DNA from: CAZJQD01 sp964548165 [NCBI: uncultured bacterium]
Lineage (GTDB): Bacteria; UBA8481
Direction: 5' to 3'
Length of the DNA stretch: 64,000 nucleotides
Assembly (NCBI GenBank): GCA_964548165.1
Contig: CAZJQD010000007.1
Span: 29,557 to 93,556, forward strand
This document shows, one piece after another, positions 23,014 through 33,582 of this stretch (position 1 is its first letter; every line of letters starts with the position of its first letter). The position numbers were made by a program, and so were the translations under genes. The notes beneath the pieces were generated by a model. That model was given only the letters and a program-made list of their open reading frames with translations, made no database searches and was not told where the DNA came from.

Positions 23014-26000
23014 TCAGGGGCGGCGGCCCATCATGCGACCGAGAACGGAGCCGAATCCAGAACGCGACTTCGGCCCGTGCTTGCGGATCTCGGCGAGGAT
23101 CTTATAGGTCTCGGCGTGGAGCTCCCCCTGCGCGGCCGCGGTCTCGACGAGCGTGCGCGCGGCATCCAGGTCGCCGGATCGGAACATGATGAGCGCCAGG
23201 TTATGGACAGCGCGCTGGTGCGTGGGGACCTCGGCGATGACCCGCTGGTAATACCGCACGGCCTCGGGGATATACCCCGTGTCCTCGAGCACCCGCGCCT
23301 TCTCGATCATCTCGTCGATGGAGAGTTTATCATCAAGGGGCGGGAGTTCTTCCGCGATGAATTCGCCGCCGTCGTCAAAGGCAAGGCGAGGTTGCAGGAG
23401 CGGGGCGGCGGGCGATTCCGACGCCTGGGGCAAGGAGGGCTGCTTCGCCTGCGCGGCAGGCGCCGGCGCAGGTTCAGGCGCGGCAACGAATTCCGGCGGC
23501 AGAGGCGCCTGCCAGCCAGGAGCCGGGGCGATCGCGACGATCTCCGGGGGCGGCGGCTCGCCCACCGACTCGGTTGCGCGCGCCAATTCCGCCTCACGCG
23601 ATGCCAGGTCGCGCCTCAGTGCCGCGCTGGCCGACTCGGCGGCGCGCCTGGCGGCCTCCGCCCGGTCACGCTCAGCCGCCAGGAGCTCACGCTCGGCCGC
23701 ATCGTGGGCCCGCTCTTCCTCCAGGCTTCGCGCCCGCCCTCGCAGGGCGCTCAGCTCAGCCTGGGCCGCCTCCAGCTCCATGGCCAGTCGCTCCTGGTCC
23801 GCGGACGCCGCGACCGCGCTCGCGCGTTCCCGCTCCTCCAGCCGCGACCGTTCCATGAGCGCTTCCAGGTCGGCCAGTCGCCGCGCCGCCGCCTCGCGCT
23901 CGCGAGCCAGCGCCGCATTCTCCTCCCGAAGGCTTAGAGCCGCCCTCTCGGCCGCGCGCCACTTCTCGCGAATCTCGGCCAGTTCCGCCGAGCTCTTTGC
24001 CGGGGCCGCTCCCTCCGGGGCACCGGGCGCTGCGGCGCCCTGGCGCGAAACCAGGACCGAGGCCAGCTCATTCTGGATCCGGATGACCTCGGCGCGCAGT
24101 CGCGCGGTCTCGACGGCGTCCGCCGCCGTCTCGCCCGCACCCTCGCCCGGCGTAGCGACCGGCCGAGCCGCAAGGTCCTTGTGCAGGCGATCGATCTCGG
24201 CGCGCATCTCGGAGATGATCCGCGCCTCTCCATCATCACCGGCCACCTTGACCCGCTCGCGGAGCCACGTCCCCACCTCGCGCTTGAGAATGTCGAGCGC
24301 GCGGATCTCGAAATCCTTCTCGCGTCGCAGCAGGACGACCTCGCGGCGCATCCGCTCCAGGGCGTCGTCGAGAATCCGGCGTTCCTCGTCGGATGCGGCA
24401 TCCTTGAGCCTCTCGGTGGGGGGAGAAACCGCCTGGACCCGGGCGCGAGCCGCCGCGAGCTCCTCCTCGACCGCCAGGAGATGGCGTCGATCCAACTCGC
24501 GCGCGGCATCCGCGCTGGCGGCGGCGCGACGAGCCGCTTCCAACTCCTCGCGCATCCGCGCCAGTTCCTCTTGAGCGGCCTTGAGAGCCTCATGGTCCAG
24601 GTTCGGCGCCGAAGCGACCGGAAGGTCCGGGGGCGACGCCAGGGCGGCCAGCCGCTTCTCGGCGAGGTCGCGCTGCAGGGCGTCTCGCTCGGCGCGCATG
24701 GCATCCAGCTCGGCGCGCGCCTTCTCCATCCGGTCCCGCATCTCCGCAGCTCGCCGGTCCACGTCCTCGCGCGCCGCCTCGGCGGCTCGCCGTTCCTCTT
24801 CCACGGCACGCCGCGCATGTTCCGACGCACGGGCGAGAGCATCCTGTTCCGCGGCAAGGGTTTCGACCACGGCACGGCGCTCCGCGATCTCGGACTCGAT
24901 CTCCCCCAGCTCGCGCTCCACGGCCGACCGACGCTCCGCCTGCTCCTCCTCGAGCGCCTGCTCCCGGCCCGTCGAGGCCGCGGCGCGCAGAGGTTCAGTC
25001 GCCGCCCGGAGTTCCTCCAGCTCACGTTGAAGCGCCGCAACGCGATCCTCCATCAGGGCGCGCTGTGCGGCGAGGTCATCGTGCTGTTCCCTGAGGGCGG
25101 CCATGCTGCCCGCAAACTCCCGGCGCTCCTCCTCGAAGCGCGCCCGGTTCGCGGCCGCCGCCTCGATCTCGCCCGCCAACCGATCCCGCTCGGCGCGCTG
25201 AACGTCGATGGAGGAAGCGAGCTCGGCGTGTGCGGCCGCCGCCTCCAGGGCGACGCGGCTCTCGGCATCCGCTCGCCTCGCCGCGATCTCCGCGTCGAGC
25301 GCGGCGAGGGCCTCGGCACGTCGCGACTCCAGCTCGCGCTGAAGGACCTGGAGGCTCTCTTCGCGCTGGGCGGCCATCTCGGCCTGCTGAACCTTGTCGC
25401 GTTGCTCCCACCGTTCCCCGAGCGCCGCGGACCGCTCGGCGTTCGCGGCATCGCGCGCCGCCTGCAACGCCTCAATCTCGCGCTCCAGGTCGCTTCTGCG
25501 CGACGCGGCCGCCTCCACCTCGCCGCGCATCGCCTCGAGGCGCGTCGCCAGGGTTCGCTCCTCCTCCAGGATCGCGGAACGATCCGCGGAGGCATGCTCG
25601 ATCTCCTCGGCAAGTCGTCGACTCTCGGCCCGCGCGCTCTCCAGGCCCGCGGCCACGGCCGCGCGCTCGGCCTCGCACTCCTCCCGGAACGCGGCCCGCG
25701 CCGCCGTCTGCTCGATGCGAAGCGCCTCCAGGGCGGCCGCCCGCTCGTCCTCCAGCTGGCGCGCCAGGACGAGCGCCTCCTCCTCCTTCAGTCGCGCCAA
25801 CTCCTCGGCCAATGCCCGTTCCGCGGTAGCACGGCGCTCGTCGAGCTCGCGCCAGAGTGCCGCGCGCTGCTCCTCGAACTCCGGCGGCATCGCCCCTTCG
25901 GCGTCGGACGCGACGACAGGCACCGTCTCCGTCCCGTAGCCGCCTGGCGCCGGCGCCGAGAAGACCTGATCACGCTCGGCCTCTGCCTGTGCCCGCGCCG

Positions 26001-28566
26001 CGAGCGCTTCATCTCGCGCCGCGAATGCTTCATCCCGCGCCGCGAGCGCTTCATCCCGCGCCGCGAGCGCTTCATCCCGCGCCGCGATAGCCGCCGCGCG
26101 ATCCGCGAGAACGGCATCGCGCTCGGACTGCGCCTGGTCCCTCGAAGCGCTGAGCGACTCCGTTTCGGCCGCCAGGGCCTCCTTCTGCGCGCCGTAGGCA
26201 CGAAACTCCTCCAGGAGCTCGGAACGGCGCCGTCCCAGCTCCACGAGCGCCGCATCCAGCTCCTCGCGCTCCGCGCGCCGGGCGGCGAGCTGGGCCTCGA
26301 CCTCCAGGATGCCGCCGACGCGCGACGCCTCCGCGCCCAGGCCGTGGGCCGCGGATTCGGCCTGCATCGCGGACTCCTCCGCCACTGCGCGTTTCCGCTT
26401 CAGGTCCTCGATGGTCGAGGACAACTGCGCCTGGTCCTCGCGAAGCCCGCGGCAAATCTCCTTCAGCCGCGCTTCCTCCTGCCTCGTCGCCTCCACGTCT
26501 CGCGCCAGGTCGGCCGAGCCCGCGCGGGCCGCCTCGAGCCGGGACTGCCAGCCGGCGGCCTCCTCGCGGACCGCCGCCAGCTCGCCCTGCCGCTCGGCCA
26601 GCGCCGCGCCCATCGCGCTCAGCTCGCCGCGCCGCGCTTCCAGCTCGGCATCCAGCGCGCCGCGTTCCTCATCGGTGCGTCTCTGCGTTTCGTCCCGCAA
26701 CTGCTGGAGACGCCCGCGGACCTCCGCCAGCTCCGACGCCACCGCTTCGCGATCCGCCGCCAGGCGCCCCGCCTCCGCGCGGATCGCCGCGAGATCGGCG
26801 CGAGCCAGTTCGAGGTCCGCGTCGAGAGCGGCTCGCGACTGTCGGGCCTCCTCCTCGAGGACGGACCGCTGGCGAGCCGCCGCCGAGGCCGCGTCGGCCG
26901 CCGACGCCAAGGCCTCGTCACGCGTGGTGAGCGCCGCCGCCAGTTCCGCCTGCACGTTCACCAGCTGGGCGCGCGCCGCGCCCGCCCGTTCCTCAGCTTC
27001 GCGACCCTCGAGTTCCGCGGCGGCGCGGGCTTCTTCCGCGCGCTGGCGCGCCTCCGCAAGAGCGGTCGCCTCCGCCCGCAGGCGCTCCAGGCCCGCGTCC
27101 AGCTCCCTGGCCTCCACCTCCGCGGCATGCCTCTGCGCGAGTCGCGCGTCCCGCGCGCGCTCCGAGGCCGAAAGCTCCTCGCGAACCGCGACGAGGCCCG
27201 CGTCCAGCTCCTCCCTCTGCCGGGACACCAGCGCCGCCTCGGTCCGCAGGCGATCGAGCTCGGCGCGGGCCTCCACGAGCTCCTGGTCGATGCGGACGCG
27301 CTCGTGGGATCCCGCCTGGAGCTCCTCGTGCTGGTCGCGACGCGCCGACGCCGCCGCTTCCTCGACCTTGGCGAGGTCCGCGCCCAGGAGCGATCGCCGC
27401 GCCTCGAGCTCGGCTATGTGCTCGGTCAGCGAACGCGCCTTGTTGGCCTCGGCCGCCAGGGACTCAGCCGCCATCTTCTGGCGCTCGACCATCCGCCCCT
27501 CGACCTCGAAGCTCTTCATCTCGAGATCGGAGAGCTGTTGTTGAACCTCGGTCCGCCGATCCTCCAGCCGGGTCAGCTCGTCGCGCACCTCGTGGAGCGA
27601 GGCCTTCAGGGCCTCGAGCTCCCCGACCTGCTGCGTCAGGGCCTGGACCTTCTCGCCCAGCCTCTGCTCCTCCATCGCCAGCGCGGCAATGGCCACGCTA
27701 TCGGTCGGCGCCGCGTCGCCGGCCGCGGTCCGCGCGTCGCGATCGGCGGAACCGGCGGCGTCTCCACCGAAATTCCCGGCATCCGTCGTCCCCTCAGCAC
27801 CCGCCGCCGCCATGAGGGCCGCAAGACCTTCTAGTGCGGGTGCTGCGACTGCCTCCAGGACCCCGGGCGTACTGCCGGCCATCCCTCCCCCTTCCGGCGA
27901 TTCTTCCGGCTTCTCCCATCCGCAGAGCGAACAGCGCCCGCTGTCCTTGAGCATGTTGGCCTTGCACTGCGGACAAGTCTCGAACGTCGGCTCGTGGAAG
28001 AGCACGGTCTCGCGGTCCGACAGGAGCATGCCGCAGATGTAGCAGCGATCGGCATCGTGCTTCACGACGGCGCGACAGTTCGGACAGCGCTTCGGCGGCT
28101 TGACCTCCTCCTTCTTCTCTTCCTTCGGCTCGGCCTCGGGCTCCCCACCCATCCAGCCTGGACGAATACGCGATTGCATGCTGGATGCCCCGCCCAGGGA
28201 GCGGCTCAACCGCTCCCGCTGCATCGCCTCCGCGGCGCGGACCGCCTGGTCGCGCCCCACGTAGGTGCTGAACTCGCGCGACCCGCCCTGCACCTCGAGG
28301 AGGTCATCGAGCGCGCGCTCTTCGCCGGAAAAGACGAGGAAGACGCGCCCCTCCTTGCGCCCCAGCTTGCGCGCGGCCTTGATGAGCAGTTCCCCGGCGC
28401 CGGGAATGAACCGCCGCGCCTCGCGGAGATCGACCACCAGCACGGTCTCGCTGGCGATGAGCTCCTCGAGCCCGCGGGTGAAGATGTCCATGTCCTGGGG
28501 GTCCATGAACCCGCGCATCTGCACGACGGGGACGGAACCGATACGGGCGGAGGAGATATCAAGCAT
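23014..28566 (-). CDS. giant STAS-like/zinc-ribbon/coiled-coil/TPR protein
   Basis: A 1,850-residue protein of unusual architecture. Residues 1 to about 115 resemble a STAS/anti-sigma-antagonist fold (VLVVDLREARRFIPGAGELL), but the usual phosphorylated Ser position reads PGAG. Two zinc ribbons follow: Cys161/164/175/178 and Cys198/201/212/215. After an Ala/Gly-rich spacer, residues about 290-1700 are almost wholly heptad-rich (Glu, Arg, Ala, Leu), a very long coiled coil including four exact AARDEAL-type 7-residue units. The last 120 residues hold TPR-like helices (GYIPEAVRYYQRVIAEVP, HNLALIMFRSGDLDAARTL). There is no signal peptide or membrane segment, so it is probably cytoplasmic. A function is not recognised; a scaffold or cytoskeleton-like role is plausible. 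It precedes a histidine kinase and sigma-54 regulator in one leftward operon and follows ridA by 24 bases. Confidence 0.85.
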   Translation of the reverse strand: MLDISSARIGSVPVVQMRGFMDPQDMDIFTRGLEELIASETVLVVDLREARRFIPGAGELLIKAARKLGRKEGRVFLVFSGEERALDDLLEVQGGSREFSTYVGRDQAVRAAEAMQRERLSRSLGGASSMQSRIRPGWMGGEPEAEPKEEKKEEVKPPKRCPNCRAVVKHDADRCYICGMLLSDRETVLFHEPTFETCPQCKANMLKDSGRCSLCGWEKPEESPEGGGMAGSTPGVLEAVAAPALEGLAALMAAAGAEGTTDAGNFGGDAAGSADRDARTAAGDAAPTDSVAIAALAMEEQRLGEKVQALTQQVGELEALKASLHEVRDELTRLEDRRTEVQQQLSDLEMKSFEVEGRMVERQKMAAESLAAEANKARSLTEHIAELEARRSLLGADLAKVEEAAASARRDQHEELQAGSHERVRIDQELVEARAELDRLRTEAALVSRQREELDAGLVAVREELSASERARDARLAQRHAAEVEARELDAGLERLRAEATALAEARQRAEEARAAAELEGREAEERAGAARAQLVNVQAELAAALTTRDEALASAADAASAAARQRSVLEEEARQSRAALDADLELARADLAAIRAEAGRLAADREAVASELAEVRGRLQQLRDETQRRTDEERGALDAELEARRGELSAMGAALAERQGELAAVREEAAGWQSRLEAARAGSADLARDVEATRQEEARLKEICRGLREDQAQLSSTIEDLKRKRAVAEESAMQAESAAHGLGAEASRVGGILEVEAQLAARRAEREELDAALVELGRRRSELLEEFRAYGAQKEALAAETESLSASRDQAQSERDAVLADRAAAIAARDEALAARDEALAARDEAFAARDEALAARAQAEAERDQVFSAPAPGGYGTETVPVVASDAEGAMPPEFEEQRAALWRELDERRATAERALAEELARLKEEEALVLARQLEDERAAALEALRIEQTAARAAFREECEAERAAVAAGLESARAESRRLAEEIEHASADRSAILEEERTLATRLEAMRGEVEAAASRRSDLEREIEALQAARDAANAERSAALGERWEQRDKVQQAEMAAQREESLQVLQRELESRRAEALAALDAEIAARRADAESRVALEAAAAHAELASSIDVQRAERDRLAGEIEAAAANRARFEEERREFAGSMAALREQHDDLAAQRALMEDRVAALQRELEELRAATEPLRAAASTGREQALEEEQAERRSAVERELGEIESEIAERRAVVETLAAEQDALARASEHARRAVEEERRAAEAAREDVDRRAAEMRDRMEKARAELDAMRAERDALQRDLAEKRLAALASPPDLPVASAPNLDHEALKAAQEELARMREELEAARRAAASADAARELDRRHLLAVEEELAAARARVQAVSPPTERLKDAASDEERRILDDALERMRREVVLLRREKDFEIRALDILKREVGTWLRERVKVAGDDGEARIISEMRAEIDRLHKDLAARPVATPGEGAGETAADAVETARLRAEVIRIQNELASVLVSRQGAAAPGAPEGAAPAKSSAELAEIREKWRAAERAALSLREENAALAREREAAARRLADLEALMERSRLEERERASAVAASADQERLAMELEAAQAELSALRGRARSLEEERAHDAAERELLAAERDRAEAARRAAESASAALRRDLASREAELARATESVGEPPPPEIVAIAPAPGWQAPLPPEFVAAPEPAPAPAAQAKQPSLPQASESPAAPLLQPRLAFDDGGEFIAEELPPLDDKLSIDEMIEKARVLEDTGYIPEAVRYYQRVIAEVPTHQRAVHNLALIMFRSGDLDAARTLVETAAAQGELHAETYKILAEIRKHGPKSRSGFGSVLGRMMGRRP
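25996..26079 (-). repeat. four 21-base tandem repeats in the coiled-coil gene
   Basis: Units at 25996-26016, 26017-26037, 26038-26058 and 26059-26079 (plus-strand form CGCCGCGAGCGCTTCATCCCG) differ by at most a few bases. Each encodes one heptad, so copy-number change would lengthen the coil by whole turns. Confidence 0.85.
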
Positions 28567-28590
28567 GCGAGGTTCCCGCTGCGGGGCGGA

Positions 28591-29001
28591 TCACGCCGCC
28601 GACGGCACCACGGCGACCGCGGCGATCTCGATGAGGACTCCCCTGGGAAGGGCCGGAACCTCCACGGTGATCCGCGCGGGCGGTGGACCGGCCGTGAACC
28701 GGCGACCGTAGATCTCGTTGACCGTGGCGAAGTGCTGGAGCGAGGTGACGAAGATCTGGCACTGCACGATGTCGCCCCAGCCACAGCCGCCGGCGGCCAG
28801 GACGGCCTCGAGATTCTCCAGTGTGCGCTCGGTCTGCTCCACGATCCCACCTTCGACGACGAGTCCGGTGGTGGGATCGAGCGGAATCTGGCCGGACGTG
28901 TAGAGGAAACCGTTTCCAGACGCGCCTGTGGCCAGGATGGCCTGGGAATAGGGACCAATCGCGGCGGGTGCTCGTTCGGTAGCGATCGCCTTCTTGCTCA
29001 T
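28591..29001 (-). CDS. ridA: RidA-family enamine/imine deaminase
   Basis: A 136-residue RidA (YjgF) protein that hydrolyses reactive 2-aminoacrylate-type intermediates released by pyridoxal-phosphate enzymes. The family marks are AIGPYSQAI, LYTSGQIPLDPTTG, the tyrosine/asparagine block NEIYGRRF and the catalytic Arg in PPARITVEVPALPRG. The ATG at 29001 is chosen; a longer frame to 29142 crosses the promoter. A -10 at 29013-29018 lies so close that the mRNA leader would be only about 5 bases. It is first in the leftward operon of the giant coiled-coil protein, though a functional tie is not obvious. Confidence 0.93.
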   Translation of the reverse strand: MSKKAIATERAPAAIGPYSQAILATGASGNGFLYTSGQIPLDPTTGLVVEGGIVEQTERTLENLEAVLAAGGCGWGDIVQCQIFVTSLQHFATVNEIYGRRFTAGPPPARITVEVPALPRGVLIEIAAVAVVPSAA

Positions 29002-29012
29002 AATCACATGCG

Positions 29013-29042
29013 AGAATACCGCACCCGGAGGGAGCGTCCCAA
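29013..29042 (-). promoter_or_regulatory. predicted ridA promoter, nearly leaderless
   Basis: Leftward, TTGGGA (29042-29037) and TATTCT (29018-29013) are 18 bases apart, matching consensus at 4 and 4-5 of 6. The ATG at 29001 is 11 bases after the -10. Confidence 0.45.
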
Positions 29043-29076
29043 GCACTTTCCCGTCCCACCATCCACAAGACCGCGC

Positions 29077-29082
29077 TATAAT
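29077..29082 (+). promoter_or_regulatory. possible htpG -10 element
   Basis: A perfect TATAAT lies 77 bases before the htpG start. No good -35 stands 16-18 bases upstream, so the call rests on the hexamer and its position. It is divergent from the ridA promoter. Confidence 0.4.
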
Positions 29083-29159
29083 CGTCTCCCGCCGGGCGGC
29101 TCTCCCCTCCGGCCGGGCCGAGGTCCGGCCCGAACCCACCATTCCAGGAGTCTGTTCCC

Positions 29160-30995
<1,836 letters not shown>

Positions 30996-31005
30996 ACGAG
31001 GGTTC

Positions 31006-31425
31006 GTGACGCGCACCCTTCACCTCCTCGCTGGGCATGCGTGCGCGGGACTCGGGATCGTGGGCCTCTTTGTCCCGCTCCTGCCGACGACGCCGTTTCT
31101 TCTCCTGGCCCTCTATTTCTACTCGCGGAGTTCCACGCGCATGCACCAGTGGATGCTGCGCCATCCCCGGTTCGGTGAGACCCTGCGGCACTGGCAGGAA
31201 CACGGCTCGATCGGCCTCCGGGCCAAGGTGCTGGCGACGAGCCTCATCCTGCTCTCGTCAGCCTACCTGGTCGCCACGCGTCCCTGGCCGCTCGCCGCCC
31301 AGGTCGCCATCGGCATCGGCGGCGGCATCCTCATCCTGTTTCTCGTCTCGCGCCCGTCGCCGCCCGCGCGGCCTGCCGATGAGCCTTACGAAGGCCCAGG
31401 GAAGATCAACCGCCCAGCATCGTGA
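31006..31425 (+). CDS. DUF454 (YbaN-like) inner-membrane protein
   Basis: A 139-residue small membrane protein of the DUF454/YbaN family. The family block is GIVGLFVPLLPTTPFLLLAL followed by a Ser-rich turn and a cytoplasmic HPRFGETLRHWQEHGSIG, with a second hydrophobic pair later. The role of the family is not established. The GTG follows GAGGGTTC and lies 10 bases after htpG. Its 3' end overlaps the convergent receiver gene by 20 bases. Confidence 0.85.
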   Translation: MTRTLHLLAGHACAGLGIVGLFVPLLPTTPFLLLALYFYSRSSTRMHQWMLRHPRFGETLRHWQEHGSIGLRAKVLATSLILLSSAYLVATRPWPLAAQVAIGIGGGILILFLVSRPSPPARPADEPYEGPGKINRPAS

Positions 31426-31795
31426 GGAGATCCTTGAGGTGGAATGGCTTGGGCAGGAGCGACACGTTCTCACCCTCCAGGCCGCTATGCCCGAGGTAAT
31501 CGGGATCCAGCGCACCGGTGATGAGGACGATGCGCGGCCGAGGAGACTGCGCTTGAGCCGCCCGCGCCAGGTCCAGGCCGCTCACGCGCGGCATGTTCAC
31601 GTCGAGGAGAAGGTAGGCGTAGTGGCGAGACGCGATGAGCTTCAAGGCCTCGGCGCCATCGGTCGTCGTCGTCACGTCGTAGCCGCGGGAATCGAGCAGC
31701 GACTCGAGCGAGCGGCAGATCGCGGCCTCGTCATCCACCAGGAGCAGGGATCGGTCCCCGGCGGACAGGGGCGTCCTCGCCCCGGTCGCGGTCAC
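31406..31795 (-). CDS. single-domain response regulator (receiver only)
   Basis: A 129-residue CheY-like receiver with no output domain. The acidic pocket reads LLVDDEAA, the phospho-acceptor Asp is in LLLDVNMP, the switch Thr in LITGA and the Lys in LPKPF. Its GTG overlaps the PAS kinase stop as GTGA, so the two are partners. The output is probably protein-protein contact or phosphorelay. Overlaps the 3' end of the DUF454 gene by 20 bases. Confidence 0.93.
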   Translation of the reverse strand: MTATGARTPLSAGDRSLLLVDDEAAICRSLESLLDSRGYDVTTTTDGAEALKLIASRHYAYLLLDVNMPRVSGLDLARAAQAQSPRPRIVLITGALDPDYLGHSGLEGENVSLLPKPFHLKDLLTMLGG

Positions 31796-33375
31796 GCGAT
31801 CCCTCCCGCGGGCGCGCTGGCGCCGCTCTCAAGCGGAAAACAGAGCGTGAACGCGGAGCCGCTTCCCAGCGCGCTCTCCACCGTGATCCGTCCCCCGTGC
31901 TCCTGCATGATGCTGTAAGAAACCGCCAGGCCCAGGCCGTTGCCCTTGAGATGGGGCTCGCCATTCGCGTAGGCCCCCTTCGTGGTGAAGAACGGCGTGA
32001 ATATTTGATCCATCACCTCGCGGCTCATCCCGGTGCCACGGTCGGCGACGCGGAGCCGCGCTTCCCGGCCGTCATCCGCGATCGACGCGGCCAGGGTGAG
32101 AGAGCCGCCCTGGGTCGTCCTCATGGCGTCGCGGGCGTTGAGGACGAGATTGAGTAGAACCTGCTGGATCCGGCCGCTGTCCGCCATCACGACCAGGTCC
32201 TCCGGGATGGCGACCCGGACCTGGATGTTCTCGGCCAAGAGCGCCGTGCGCTGCACGGTCAGCACGCGTTCGACCATCTCCAGGACGCGCGTCCGCTCCA
32301 TCCGGGGCGGCACGGGGCGCGCCAGGGCCATGATCCCGGCGGCCACCTGTCTCCCCCGCTCCGTCTGCTCGTCGATGGTCGCCAGCCGGGCGAGGGCCGC
32401 CGGGTGCGCGGCAACCGCGGGATCCATCTCCAGCATCTGCGACTCAATGCGCACGATGGCGAGAATATTGTTGAACTCGTGCGCGATCCCGGAGGCGAGC
32501 TTACCGACGGCGGCCAGACGCTCGGAGCGCACCAGGGCCTCCTCCGTCTTGCGCTTCTCGGTGATGTCCTGGACGGTGCCGCGCGAGACGAGCGGCCGAC
32601 CGTCGGGACTGAACTCCGTCTCGCACCGCTCCTCGACGTGCTTGACCCGCCCGTCCTGCATGAGGAGGCGATGGGTGATCGCGTAGGGCGTCCGCTCCTT
32701 GAGCGATCGGCTGTAGGCGTCGTTGACCGCGTCCCTGTCCTCCGGGTGGATGGCCGCCAGGAAGGCCTCGTACGAGGCCTGGAACCGACCCGGATCGATC
32801 TCGAAGATCCGGTAGATCTCGTCGGACCACGCGAGCTGGTTGCGCTCGATATCCAGCTCCCAGCTCCCTATCGACGCGACCCGCTGGGCCTCCTTCAACC
32901 GCTCCTCGCTCTCGCGAAGCGCGGTCTCGGCGCTCTTGCGCCGCGTGATATCCAGCTCCATCCCGTTCCAGAGGATGCCGCCGTCCGCTTCGCGCACGGG
33001 TTCGGAGCAGAGATGCGACCAGCGGGCTCCGCCCTCGCGGGTCCGGACGCGCACCTCCTCCGAAAAGACCGTCATCGTCCGCGCGGCCTCGGACTCGGCG
33101 GCCGCGACTCGATCCCGGTCCTCCTCCAGGATCTGGCCATACAAGGCCTGCGGATTCGCCAGGACCTCCGCGACGCTTATGCCGTGGAGTTTCTCGACGC
33201 CGGCGCTGACGTACGTGAACTGCCGCCGGCCGTCCGGGTGAAACCTCACCTGGTAGATCATCCCGTCCGGCAGGTTGTCACTGAGGAACCGGAGGCGGCG
33301 CTCCCTATCCTCGAGCTCATGGGCCATGCGAGCCGGCTCCGGGTGCCCGGGCATATCCTTCGCATCATGCGCCAT
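31792..33375 (-). CDS. PAS-domain sensor histidine kinase
   Basis: A cytoplasmic kinase of about 527 residues with no membrane segment. Two PAS domains occupy about residues 25-160 and 165-285, ending in the PAC-type LDITRRKSAE and VQDITEKRKTEE. The phospho-acceptor is SGIAHEFNNILA, and the ATPase domain has LLNLVLNARDAM, DRGTGM and GNGLGLAVSYSIMQEHGG. The frame continues to an ATG at 33393, but those bases form a perfect TATAAT, so the ATG at 33375 is the likely start with a leader of only 3-4 bases. Coupled to the receiver gene by GTGA. The signal sensed is unknown. Confidence 0.92.
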   Translation of the reverse strand: MAHDAKDMPGHPEPARMAHELEDRERRLRFLSDNLPDGMIYQVRFHPDGRRQFTYVSAGVEKLHGISVAEVLANPQALYGQILEEDRDRVAAAESEAARTMTVFSEEVRVRTREGGARWSHLCSEPVREADGGILWNGMELDITRRKSAETALRESEERLKEAQRVASIGSWELDIERNQLAWSDEIYRIFEIDPGRFQASYEAFLAAIHPEDRDAVNDAYSRSLKERTPYAITHRLLMQDGRVKHVEERCETEFSPDGRPLVSRGTVQDITEKRKTEEALVRSERLAAVGKLASGIAHEFNNILAIVRIESQMLEMDPAVAAHPAALARLATIDEQTERGRQVAAGIMALARPVPPRMERTRVLEMVERVLTVQRTALLAENIQVRVAIPEDLVVMADSGRIQQVLLNLVLNARDAMRTTQGGSLTLAASIADDGREARLRVADRGTGMSREVMDQIFTPFFTTKGAYANGEPHLKGNGLGLAVSYSIMQEHGGRITVESALGSGSAFTLCFPLESGASAPAGGIA

Positions 33376-33384
33376 CGCGATCCC

Positions 33385-33390
33385 ATTATA
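33385..33390 (-). promoter_or_regulatory. -10 element of the PAS kinase gene
   Basis: TATAAT on the minus strand, 9 bases before the ATG at 33375, with no clear -35. Transcription would start almost at the start codon and there is no ribosome site. Confidence 0.45.
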
Positions 33391-33456
33391 CACATTCTGA
33401 TGCCGTTAGAACCACGGCGTGCGAACCCCAGCCCCTGGGAGGGGCAGGAACGGAAG

Positions 33457-33533
33457 CGTCATTTCCGCGAAAACGGGAACTCAGACCTGGCCGTAGACCT
33501 CAACGCGGATTCCCACCTGCGCGAGAATGACGG
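33457..33533. repeat. degenerate palindromic repeat (REP/MITE-like)
   Basis: The left arm (33457-33484, beginning CGTCATTTCCGCG) is roughly complementary to the right arm (33505-33533, ending GCGAGAATGACGG), about 70 percent over 28 bases. Both resemble the widespread intergenic element based on GTCATTCCCGCG and GCGGGAATGAC. It fills most of the gap between two gene sets and has no coding potential. Confidence 0.6.
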
Positions 33534-33582
33534 ACCATCGAGACGCCGGGGAACAACCGCCGGGTTACCGGCTACGGCGCCC

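Noticed and set aside
24181-27834. A 1,217-codon rightward frame
   Set aside because: It is antisense to the giant coiled-coil gene and reflects high G+C third-position bias. It has no recognisable domain.
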